NCBI RefSeq assembly: GCF_028368975.1
Contig: NZ_JAQNDM010000002.1
Span: forward strand, 2,056,007 to 2,120,006
From: Stigmatella ashevillena
Lineage (GTDB): Bacteria; Myxococcota; Myxococcia; Myxococcales; Myxococcaceae
DNA: 64,000 bases
Reading direction: 5' to 3'
A model generated the notes under the pieces. The model did not search any database, was not told where the DNA came from, and worked only from the letters and a program-made list of their open reading frames with translations. This document shows, piece by piece, positions 1 to 7,474 of this stretch; the stretch's first letter is position 1, and each line of letters begins with the position of its first letter. A program made the translations under genes and the position numbers.

Positions 1-1213
1 TCAGGGGCATCGCCCGGAGCAGGTCGAGCTTCGGCAGGTCCATGCGCAGATCCGAGCGGAAGGAGCCCGGCCCGATGAAGGTCAGCAAGGCGGCGACCCC
101 CAAGTACACGCTGGCCACCATCTGACGGACCCCTGGGAGCGCATGCGGCAGGAAGATCGCCACCCCCAAGGGAACGAGCAGGCCGATCAGGGCCAGACTG
201 AAGAGGATGTCGACGCCTCCCATCCTCCGCGCCGCGATGAGGTTCTTCCACAGCAGCGCCACCTCGGGACGCCCGGACGGTTTGAGGCGAAAGAAGGGCG
301 CACGCAGGACGATGTGCCCCACCCTGGCCAGCCGCTGGCCCCGCTGGAGCGAGACTTCTTCCGCACGGGCGACCACCACCTCTTCGAAGGGAACGATGAG
401 CGCCAGGACCCCGAGGTAGTGCACCCCCAGCAGCCCCAACGCCAGCGGCAACTCGTGGAGAAAGGCGCTGACACTCGCCGCCATGGGCAGCGCGACCAGC
501 AGCCTGCCCGGCCAGAGGACGGCCTGAAGCGCCGAGCCCTCGAGCACCGCGGAGAGCCACTCCCACACCTGCTTCTCGCGGATGACTTCCTCTGGAAACG
601 GGTGCGCCTGGACCGCCGAATACACCGAGAGCCCCAGGGCCCCCAGCAGCCCCGCGAAGACCGTCCACCGCAGCGCCGCCCCCCGCCACCCCCACCGCGC
701 CAACCGCGTCCTCAAGAAGGAGACGGCCACCACGTGCAGGTTGACCGTCACGAACGTCACCAGGGCCCCCAGAAAGAACAGCACGGGGGATGGGCTCACC
801 AGCCGGCCCATGAAGAACGTGGAGAAGAAGGCCCCGACCGCCGCCCCAAACACCCCTCGCGCCAGCTTGTAGTGCACGAGCGCCCGCCGACTGATGGGCG
901 CGGGAAAGAGCTGTTGGATCTCCATCTCGGAAAAGGTGACCGCGGGCCGGTCCTGTCCCAGGGCCCACGCGGACACCAGCGTCACCATCATCATCCCGGC
1001 CAGCGAGAACTCCGCCAGCGAATGCGCCTCGGGCGTGAGTGCCTCCGAGCGCGCACCGAAGTTCAATCGCCGCAGGAAGAAGGAGTAGAGGTAGATGCCG
1101 CCCGCCACGAGGCCGAGCAGGTATTTGGGGCGGCGGAGACGCTCCACCTGCTTGCGCACCCGGTTGCGCAGGGAGGCCCACCACAGAAACGCCACCGCGC
1201 GTGGAAAGCTCAC
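1..1213 (-). CDS. ABC exporter permease, partial (cut by window edge)
   Basis: An open frame of 404 codons runs from GTG at 1213 off the left edge. It begins VSFPRAVAFLWWASLRNR and contains several hydrophobic segments, such as GMMMVTLVSAW, VLFFLGALVTFVTV and LIGLLVPLGVAIFL, separated by long polar loops. This is the layout of the putative ABC-exporter membrane proteins that lack a strict ABC-2 signature. The GTG overlaps the TGA stop of the upstream ATPase gene (GTGA), so the two are translationally coupled and almost certainly form one transporter. The substrate cannot be read from the sequence. The C-terminus is missing, so the total length is unknown. Confidence 0.72.
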   Translation of the reverse strand, partial: MSFPRAVAFLWWASLRNRVRKQVERLRRPKYLLGLVAGGIYLYSFFLRRLNFGARSEALTPEAHSLAEFSLAGMMMVTLVSAWALGQDRPAVTFSEMEIQQLFPAPISRRALVHYKLARGVFGAAVGAFFSTFFMGRLVSPSPVLFFLGALVTFVTVNLHVVAVSFLRTRLARWGWRGAALRWTVFAGLLGALGLSVYSAVQAHPFPEEVIREKQVWEWLSAVLEGSALQAVLWPGRLLVALPMAASVSAFLHELPLALGLLGVHYLGVLALIVPFEEVVVARAEEVSLQRGQRLARVGHIVLRAPFFRLKPSGRPEVALLWKNLIAARRMGGVDILFSLALIGLLVPLGVAIFLPHALPGVRQMVASVYLGVAALLTFIGPGSFRSDLRMDLPKLDLLRAMPL

Positions 1214-1944
1214 GGTTTGGACGCGCTCGTGATGCGGATGAAGAGCTCCTCCAGCGAGGCGCTTCCGCCTTCCATCCCCGTGAGCTGCGCGCGGATCTCC
1301 GCCAGGCTCCCCAGCGCCACCGCGCGCCCCCCCGCGATGACGAGGATGCGGTGGCACAGCTCCTCCACCAGCGGCAGCAGGTGCGAGGAGAGCACCAGCG
1401 CCGCCCCCCGCTCCGCCCGCTCGCGCAGGGAGATTTTCATGCGCCGGATGCCGAGCGGATCCAACCCCGTGAGCGGCTCGTCCAGGAGAATGAGCCGGGG
1501 CTTGTGCAGAAAGCCGCAGGCAATGGACAGCTTCTGCTTCATGCCCCGGGAGAGCTCTCCGGGCAGCGCCCGCTCCTTGCCCTCGAGCTCCATCTCCGCC
1601 AGCAGCGCCCGCGCCGGCGGCTCCCAGTCCTCCACACCGTACAGCCGCGCCACGAAGTTCAGGTGCTCCCAGACGGTGAGGTACTCGAAGAGGCGCGGCT
1701 CGTCCGGCAGGAACGCCAGGGTCTGCTTGGCCTCCACGGGCGACTGCGCCATGTCATGTCCTGCCACCACCACGCGGCCGGAGGAGACCGGGAGAATGCC
1801 CGCCAGGCAGCGCAGCGTGGACGTCTTGCCCGCCCCGTTGGGCCCGACCAGCCCCAGCACCTCTCCCGGCGCCACCCGGAAATTCAACCCCTGGACGGCC
1901 TTCACGGCGCCATACGTCTTCTCCAGGGCCTCCACCTTCAGCAT
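1210..1944 (-). CDS. ABC transporter ATP-binding protein
   Basis: A 244-residue ATPase subunit that would drive export with the overlapping permease downstream. Walker A is GPNGAGKTST, the signature is LSRGMKQKLSIA, Walker B is LILLDEPLTGLDP, and the switch His lies in LSSHLL. The QKLSIACGF context fits the DrrA/CcmA-like ABC-2 exporter ATPases. I chose ATG at 1944 (MLKVEALEKTYG) because the protein then starts as family members do. An in-frame ATG at 2019 would add 25 low-complexity residues and lies just after the cheY stop. Short spacing suggests cotranscription with the chemosensory genes upstream, but the functions look unrelated. Confidence 0.88.
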   Translation of the reverse strand: MLKVEALEKTYGAVKAVQGLNFRVAPGEVLGLVGPNGAGKTSTLRCLAGILPVSSGRVVVAGHDMAQSPVEAKQTLAFLPDEPRLFEYLTVWEHLNFVARLYGVEDWEPPARALLAEMELEGKERALPGELSRGMKQKLSIACGFLHKPRLILLDEPLTGLDPLGIRRMKISLRERAERGAALVLSSHLLPLVEELCHRILVIAGGRAVALGSLAEIRAQLTGMEGGSASLEELFIRITSASKP

Positions 1945-2024
1945 GGCCACGGTGGGCCTTGCCGGAGGCAGAACGGAGATGGGCCCTTCTTCATGGAAAT
2001 CGGACGAAGTCACCAGCATCCCGG

Positions 2025-2402
2025 TCAGTGCAGGTTGAGCAGCTCTTTCACCGTGTCGAGCACCACCTTCGACTGCACGGGCTTGACGAGGTACGCGCTC
2101 GCCCCCAGGGCCATGGCGCGCTCCCGGTCCGCCACCGCCCCTTCCGTGGTGATGACCACGATGGGCACCTCCCGGTTCTCCGCCGTCTGCCGGATGTGGC
2201 TGATCAGCTTGAGCCCATCCATCAGCGGCATGTTGATGTCGGTGAGGACCAGGTCGAAATCGCCCTGGGTGAACTTCTTGAGCCCGTCGGCCCCGTCCTC
2301 GGCCTCGGTGCAGACAACTCCTCCCAGGCGTTGCAGCGCGTGCATCAGGCTGCGCCGCATGGCCAGGGAGTCATCGATCACCAGCGCCTTGATCTGCGTC
2401 AT
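2025..2402 (-). CDS. cheY: CheY-like single-domain response regulator
   Basis: A 125-residue receiver domain with no output domain, starting MTQIKALVIDDSLAMRR. The acidic pocket is DD at 10-11, the phosphoacceptor is Asp55 in LTDINMP, the switch Thr is in VVITTEG and the conserved Lys is K107 in YLVKPV. It is the last chemosensory gene of the operon, about 40 bp after cheB, and is a probable phosphoryl target of the CheA encoded upstream. The other cheY (9675-10049) shares the DINMP and ITTEG motifs, so the operon has two diffusible regulators. ATG at 2402 was chosen because the upstream extension translates to low-complexity sequence and would overlap cheB. Confidence 0.9.
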   Translation of the reverse strand: MTQIKALVIDDSLAMRRSLMHALQRLGGVVCTEAEDGADGLKKFTQGDFDLVLTDINMPLMDGLKLISHIRQTAENREVPIVVITTEGAVADRERAMALGASAYLVKPVQSKVVLDTVKELLNLH

Positions 2403-2445
2403 GGCCGTGAGAATACCACCACGCCCCCCCCAGGGGCGCAGCCGT

Positions 2446-3495
2446 TCACTCCGGCGACGAGCGGCGGCGCCGGGCACGCACCACCAGCGCCGGGCCGATC
2501 TTTCCCAAGGGAAGCACCCGCCTCACCACCCCGGTGGCGATGGCCTCCTGAGGCATCCCGAAGACCACCGCCGTCTCCTCGGACTCCGCCCAGATCTCTC
2601 CACCGGCCCGGTGGATCTGCCGTGCGCCCTCGGTCCCATCCGAGCCCATCCCCGTCAGCACCACCGCCAGGGCCTTGTCCCCCAGCAGCCGCGCGATGCT
2701 GGAGAAGAGCCGGTCCGCCGAGGGCGCATACCGGTCTCCTGGACTCTGCGGTGGAACACTCAGCTCCAGTCTCCCCGCGCGCTCCTCGAGCACCATGTGC
2801 CGTCCTCCCGGGGCGATGTAGACATGGCCGGGCAGGAGGCGATCTCCCTCGCTGGCCTCCGTGACCGTGAACGGCCCGATGCGATCCAGCCGCTCGGCGA
2901 AGGCCCGGGTGAACTGGGCGGGCATGTGCTGGCAGACGAGCACGCACGGCGTGGGCTCCACCGCGAGCGCCTCCAGCAAGCGCTGCACCGCGGGAGGGCC
3001 CCCCGTGGAGGCAGCCACCGCCACGACGAAGGGGGGAAGCTCCGCTGTCCCCAGGGCCCGCTGCATCGCCTCGCGCTGGGAGCTTCGCGAACGGGCGAAC
3101 CGCGAGGCCCGGACCTTCTCCAGCAGCTCCACGCGCAGGCTCTCGAGGGCCTCGGCGGTGGCCTTCTGGGGCTTGGCGATGAAGTCGAAGGCCCCCAGCT
3201 CCAGCGCCTTGAAGACGTCCGTCTGGTGGGAATAGCTGGAGATGACGATGACGGGCGTGGGCGCCGTGCCGCGCAGCAGCCGCAAGAAGGTGTATCCCCC
3301 CAGCCGGGGCATCTCCAGATCCACCGTCACCACGTCCGGGTGCAGATCCAGCACCTTGCGAAGCCCCTCCTCGCCGTGCTCCGCCTCGCCCACGACGTCC
3401 ACATCCAGCGCGGAGCCCAACAACTGGGTCAGCGTCCGCCGGTTCTGTGCCGAATCGTCGATGACGAGCACCCGGATGGGGGCGCGCGCGGTCAT
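2446..3495 (-). CDS. cheB: CheB, chemoreceptor glutamate methylesterase/deamidase
   Basis: A 349-residue protein with a receiver domain (about 5-125; phosphoacceptor Asp59 in VDLEMP, Lys in FIAKPQ) joined to a methylesterase domain. The catalytic triad is visible as Ser163 (AASTGGPP), His190 (CQHMPAQFT) and Asp286 (GMGSDGTEG). It removes methyl groups added by CheR, giving adaptation. ATG at 3495 overlaps the cheR TGA (ATGA), and both are normally antagonistic partners on the same receptor. No receptor is encoded in this operon, so the substrate must be elsewhere in the genome. Start choice is firm: MTARAPIRVLVIDDS begins the receiver fold directly. Confidence 0.96.
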   Translation of the reverse strand: MTARAPIRVLVIDDSAQNRRTLTQLLGSALDVDVVGEAEHGEEGLRKVLDLHPDVVTVDLEMPRLGGYTFLRLLRGTAPTPVIVISSYSHQTDVFKALELGAFDFIAKPQKATAEALESLRVELLEKVRASRFARSRSSQREAMQRALGTAELPPFVVAVAASTGGPPAVQRLLEALAVEPTPCVLVCQHMPAQFTRAFAERLDRIGPFTVTEASEGDRLLPGHVYIAPGGRHMVLEERAGRLELSVPPQSPGDRYAPSADRLFSSIARLLGDKALAVVLTGMGSDGTEGARQIHRAGGEIWAESEETAVVFGMPQEAIATGVVRRVLPLGKIGPALVVRARRRRSSPE

Positions 3496-4334
3496 CCGCC
3501 CCCCTTCGAAGGCAACATGGGCCTGCGGTACGCCAAGTCTCCGCGCAAGTGCACCAGTTCGAAGTCCGCGCCCAGGTTGAGCAGGTTCTCCGAGTGTCCC
3601 AGCATCAAATAACCCCCCGGCACGAGCCGCTCGTTGAAGATGCGCAGCAGGCGCCGGCGCGCGGGCAGATCGAAGTAGATCATCACGTTGCGGCAGAAGA
3701 TGACGTCCATGCGCGGCACCAGCTGGTAGGACTCCTCGTCCAGCAGGTTGAGGTGCCCGAAGGAGACCCAGGCGCGGACCTCGTCGCGCACCCGGACCTT
3801 GTTGCCCGCAAGCGGCTCGAAGAAACGGGACACCATCTCCGGCGGCGTCGTTCGCAAGGAAGAAGGGCCGTACTCCGCGCGCCGCGCCGTGGTCAACACG
3901 CGGCGGGAAATGTCCGTGCCATAGACTTCCACGTCCCAGCCGTCGAAGCGGCGGCTGTCCCGGAGCAGCATCGCAATGGTGTAGGCCTCCTCTCCGGTGG
4001 AGCACCCCGCGGACCAGATGCGCAGGCGCCGCGTCGAGGCATTGCGCTGCTGGAGCAAGGGCAGCAGCTCGTCGGTGAAGGCATTGAGCTGAGCCATCTC
4101 CCGGAAGAAATAGGTCTCGTGCGTGGTGAGCGCCTCGACGGCCGCTTCCAGCTCCGCGCGGCGCTGCGCGTCGTAGCGCAGGTAGCGGTGGTAGGCGGAG
4201 AAGTTGGACATCCCCAGCGCCTCCAGCCTGGGCCACAGGCGCCGCTCCATCACGAACTTCATGTCCTCACGCATGAGAATGCCGCAGTGGGAGTACACGT
4301 GATCGCGAAGCAGCCGGAACTCTTCGGCGGTCAT
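3492..4334 (-). CDS. cheR: CheR, chemoreceptor methyltransferase
   Basis: A 280-residue S-adenosylmethionine-dependent glutamate methyltransferase. The N-terminal CheR domain begins MTAEEFRLLRDHVYSHCGI. The SAM-binding core is seen as IWSAGCSTGEEAYTIAM with the following acidic strand (EVYGTDIS), and the family motif DVIFCRNVMIYFD is intact near the C-terminus. I chose ATG at 4334, preceded by an AGGAC-type ribosome binding site. An ATG at 4415 would overlap the HEAT gene and add 27 residues of unconvincing sequence. Overlap with cheB (ATGA) couples production of the two adaptation enzymes. No C-terminal TPR extension is present. Confidence 0.96.
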   Translation of the reverse strand: MTAEEFRLLRDHVYSHCGILMREDMKFVMERRLWPRLEALGMSNFSAYHRYLRYDAQRRAELEAAVEALTTHETYFFREMAQLNAFTDELLPLLQQRNASTRRLRIWSAGCSTGEEAYTIAMLLRDSRRFDGWDVEVYGTDISRRVLTTARRAEYGPSSLRTTPPEMVSRFFEPLAGNKVRVRDEVRAWVSFGHLNLLDEESYQLVPRMDVIFCRNVMIYFDLPARRRLLRIFNERLVPGGYLMLGHSENLLNLGADFELVHLRGDLAYRRPMLPSKGGG

Positions 4335-4386
4335 CTCAGGCCGGTCCTGGTCTTTGAAGTGTGGTGGCACCCGAGTCCCCGTCCCC

Positions 4387-6363
4387 TCAACGCCGTGACA
4401 GCCGGTCCGCCGCATCCGACAGCGCCCGCCGAGCCAACGTGTCCTGCTCTGACTCGAGTGCGATCCGCACCGCGTTCAGACACTCTTTCCCTCCAGAATC
4501 TCCCAGGACCCGCGCCGCAGCAGCCCTCACGTCCCACCCCGAATGGCCGAGCAGCTCGATGGCCAGGGCCACCCCTTCCGCGGACACCGCCCCCGCCTGG
4601 AGCGCGGCCTTCACCACCTCCGCGTCGGCATGGTGCGCGGCCTCCCGCAGGACGTCCGGCCGGACGATGCTGATGCGCGCCAGCGCCCGCACGGCCCGGC
4701 CCGCCAGCGCCCCATCCGGGTGTGTCACCAGCACCTCCAAGTCAGGCACCCGCTCGGTGGTCCCGCATTCGCCCAGCGCCTCCACGGCGGCCAGTTGAAC
4801 CGCGATGTCCTCATCTTGAAGCGCCCGCTTGAGCAAGGCGCTGGCGAGCTTGTCCCCCACCCGCCCCACCGCCCGCGCCCCAGCGGCCCGGACCCGGGAC
4901 GACTCGTCCACCAACGCCCCGCGCGCCAGCTCCAGTCCCACGGACGGATCGACATCCACCGCGGAATCCAGGGCCGCGGCGCGCAGCAGGGGATCCGCGG
5001 CGCGCGCCAGCCGCCGCAGCGTGGGCAGCGCCGTCACGCCTCCCGCATGGGCGAAGGCCGCCACCGCCGCTGGTGAAGGGCGCCGCTCCATGGTCTCTTC
5101 CAATCCCCGCAGGACGGCCTCGCGGCAGCCTCCGGAAAGAACGCCCAGTGCCCGAACCGCGGCCCCCGCCAGCGCGGGCTCATCCAGCAGCATCACCAGG
5201 GGCCGTACCGCATCCTGCGACTGCGTGCGGCCCAATGCCTTCACCGCCACCGCGCGCAGGTCATCCTCGGCCCACTCCAGGAGCGCGCTCAGCGCGGGGA
5301 CATACGAGGGGTCCGCCAGCTCCAGCAAGGCCTGGGCGGCGGCGGCCCGCGCGGGCAGGGACAGCTCCGCCATGCGCCCGAGCAGCTCCCGGCCGGCGTC
5401 GGAGCCCAGCCGGGACAGGGTGCGGATGACTTCGCGCAGCAACCGGTCCTCCCGGGCCGCCTCCGCCACCTGGACGGCGAGCGAGGCCTCCCGCAGGGCT
5501 CCTGCGGCCGCGAGTGCTCCCGCGCGCAAGGAGACCTCCTCGGCCTCGAAGGCCTTGGACACGAACGCCACGGCATCGGGGATCCGCTTGAGCGCGGTGC
5601 GCACCTCGATGTCGATCTCCGAGCGCAGGGTGGCGTCCACCACCCCCACCTGGGTGCCGAGCGCCGAGAGGGCCGCCTCCCGGGTGGAGCGGGACTCGTG
5701 GCTCAACCCCCGGATGATGAGCTCCGTGGCGGCCATCTGGGGAATGAGCCCCAACACCCGGTAGGCGCTGCGCCGCAGGGGAGGCTCCGTGAGCATCGGC
5801 ACCACGACTGGCAGCGGCGGCGGCCACTGAAGCTGCGCGAGCGCCTCCAACGCGGCCAGCCGCAGCAGCGAGGCGGGCTCCTTCAGCAGGTGCTCCACGG
5901 CACGGGCCCCCACCTCGGAGCCCACATGTCCCAGGGCCTCCACCGCGGAGACCCGGACGTTGAGGTCCGGATCCGCCAGCGCCCCCACCAGCGCCCCCTC
6001 CGCGCTGCGGCGCCCCAACTGGCCAAGGATGTCCGCGGCGAACTTGCGCTGATCCGGATCGGAATGGGCGAGCAGCTGGATCAACGGCGCCACCGCCGCA
6101 TCGCCCAGCCCCACCAGGGCCTCGGCCGCGGCGTTGCGTGCGCCCGTCTCTCCCCGTTCTCCCAGGACGGAGACCAGCCGCGCGGCGACCTCTGCCTGCG
6201 CGGGCAGCCGCCGGAGCCCCTCCGCGGCGGCGCGGCGCACACGCCAGCTCTCGTCGTGCAGGCCTGTGATGAGCGCCTCGAGCGCCCCCTTCCCCGAGGG
6301 CTCTACCCCCAGCACCGTCTGGTAGCGCTCTTCCTCTTCTTGAAGAGAGTGGGCGTTGGTCAT
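4387..6363 (-). CDS. HEAT-repeat scaffold protein of the chemosensory operon
   Basis: A 658-residue protein made almost entirely of HEAT/PBS-lyase-type helical repeats. Typical units are HDESWRVRRAAAEGLRRL, SDPDQRKFAADILGQLG, ADPDLNVRVSAVEALGHVG and GHSGWDVRAAAARVLGDSG. There is no signal peptide or membrane segment, so it should be a cytoplasmic protein-protein scaffold. ATG at 6363 overlaps the upstream cheW stop (ATGA) and cheR follows, so it is an integral operon member. HEAT-like proteins are known in a few myxobacterial che clusters (I recall Cpc7 of the M. xanthus Che7 system), but the role here is inferred. It might link CheW/CheA to a non-canonical input or output. Confidence 0.88.
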   Translation of the reverse strand: MTNAHSLQEEEERYQTVLGVEPSGKGALEALITGLHDESWRVRRAAAEGLRRLPAQAEVAARLVSVLGERGETGARNAAAEALVGLGDAAVAPLIQLLAHSDPDQRKFAADILGQLGRRSAEGALVGALADPDLNVRVSAVEALGHVGSEVGARAVEHLLKEPASLLRLAALEALAQLQWPPPLPVVVPMLTEPPLRRSAYRVLGLIPQMAATELIIRGLSHESRSTREAALSALGTQVGVVDATLRSEIDIEVRTALKRIPDAVAFVSKAFEAEEVSLRAGALAAAGALREASLAVQVAEAAREDRLLREVIRTLSRLGSDAGRELLGRMAELSLPARAAAAQALLELADPSYVPALSALLEWAEDDLRAVAVKALGRTQSQDAVRPLVMLLDEPALAGAAVRALGVLSGGCREAVLRGLEETMERRPSPAAVAAFAHAGGVTALPTLRRLARAADPLLRAAALDSAVDVDPSVGLELARGALVDESSRVRAAGARAVGRVGDKLASALLKRALQDEDIAVQLAAVEALGECGTTERVPDLEVLVTHPDGALAGRAVRALARISIVRPDVLREAAHHADAEVVKAALQAGAVSAEGVALAIELLGHSGWDVRAAAARVLGDSGGKECLNAVRIALESEQDTLARRALSDAADRLSRR

Positions 6364-6881
6364 GCGGCCCCCCCCGGTCTCGGCACCTGGCGTTCGACCT
6401 CCATGCGCAGCAGGGCCTTGATGTCCAACAACAACCGGGCGCGCTCCGGCGGACCGCAGACGCCCACCACGAACGGCGCCCGGCCTGGAGACAGCAACGC
6501 GGGCGCGGGTTTGATGTCACTGCGGCGCACCCGCATCACCTCCGTCACGCGATCCACCCTCAGCGCCAGCCGCCGCTTTCCCAGCAGACAGACCAGCAGC
6601 CTCGTCCGGTCGGACAGCGGCGCCGCCGTGAGGCTCAGCCGCTGCCGCAGATCCACCACCGGCAACAAGGCCCCCCTCACGTGCAACATGCCCTCCACGA
6701 ACGCGGGGGCATGCGGAACGGCGATGATCCGCTGAGGTGGGAGAATCTCCTCCACGCGCATGATGTCGACGGCGTACTCCTCTTTTCCCACCAGGAAGGA
6801 ACAGAGCTGGACGATGGGGTCCCGCCCTGCGGCGCCCTCGGGCTGCAGCCTTCGGGGAGACAGGTTCGCGGGCTCCCTCAT
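6360..6881 (-). CDS. cheW: CheW-like coupling protein (second copy)
   Basis: A 173-residue CheW-domain protein. After a short basic N-terminus it reads LCSFLVGKEEYAVDIMRVEEIL, then the FVEGMLHVRGALLPVVDLR motif typical of CheW, and a C-terminal LLLDIKALLRM strand. CheW couples receptors to CheA at the membrane or in cytoplasmic arrays. ATG at 6881 overlaps the TGA of the preceding cheW (ATGA), and its own stop overlaps the HEAT gene start. The two CheW proteins differ clearly in sequence, so they may bind different partners or build a mixed array. An upstream in-frame start at 7034 would read through the preceding cheW and is rejected. Confidence 0.9.
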   Translation of the reverse strand: MREPANLSPRRLQPEGAAGRDPIVQLCSFLVGKEEYAVDIMRVEEILPPQRIIAVPHAPAFVEGMLHVRGALLPVVDLRQRLSLTAAPLSDRTRLLVCLLGKRRLALRVDRVTEVMRVRRSDIKPAPALLSPGRAPFVVGVCGPPERARLLLDIKALLRMEVERQVPRPGGAA

Positions 6882-7438
6882 GCGAGGGCCTGCTGGACAT
6901 CCAGGAGAACGAAGAGCTGGGAGTTGCGCCGCCCGATGCCCACCACGCAGTCGCGCTCGTTGCCCATCCCCGGCAGAGGAGGTTCCAGCATGGAAGGTTT
7001 CAACCGCACCACATCCCTCACGGAATCCACCCATATCCCCGCCGGGCCTTCGTCGGTCCGGGCCACCAGGATGCGCGCTGCCCGGGGAGGAGGCACCGCG
7101 TCCGGACCCGCCACTTTCGGGGGCTTGTCCGTCAACTTCAACCGAAGCTTGATGTCATACACGGGGATGACATCTCCGCGCAGGTTCATCACCCCCAGCA
7201 GGGAGGGTTCTGCCCGGGGAATCTCCGTCAAGGGGGGCACCTTGCCAATCTCCTGCACGGCGCGGATGGGAACGGCGTAGCACTCTCCCTCCAGGAGGAA
7301 GGCGAGGTACTCCTCGGGGATTTCCTCCGGAAGGGGCGGCAGGACCTCGTCGCTGCCAGCGGCGAACTCCAGCAACCCTCCGACGTCCTCGTCCGGGCGG
7401 TAGAAGAACTCATCGAGCAATTCGGAGAAACGGGACAC
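6878..7438 (-). CDS. cheW: CheW-like coupling protein (first copy)
   Basis: A 186-residue CheW-domain protein with an acidic N-terminal extension of about 40 residues (MSRFSELLDEFFYRPDEDVG) before the CheW fold. The fold starts at EYLAFLLEGECYAVPIRAVQEI and contains the core motif LLGVMNLRGDVIPVYDIKLRL. It ends with a QLFVLLDVQQAL strand. The extension is absent from minimal CheW proteins and could be a docking tail. It lies 36 bp after cheA and overlaps the second cheW by four bases (ATGA). The pair sits between cheA and the HEAT gene, so it probably forms the coupling layer of the array. Confidence 0.9.
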   Translation of the reverse strand: MSRFSELLDEFFYRPDEDVGGLLEFAAGSDEVLPPLPEEIPEEYLAFLLEGECYAVPIRAVQEIGKVPPLTEIPRAEPSLLGVMNLRGDVIPVYDIKLRLKLTDKPPKVAGPDAVPPPRAARILVARTDEGPAGIWVDSVRDVVRLKPSMLEPPLPGMGNERDCVVGIGRRNSQLFVLLDVQQALA

Positions 7439-7474
7439 GCGCCCGGGAGAATAGCAGCCCCGGCGGCCTGGACG

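Noticed and set aside
1039-3612. 857-codon plus-strand frame opposite the ABC ATPase, cheY and cheB
   Set aside because: Low-complexity Arg/His/Gln translation; the minus strand carries intact Walker, receiver and methylesterase motifs.
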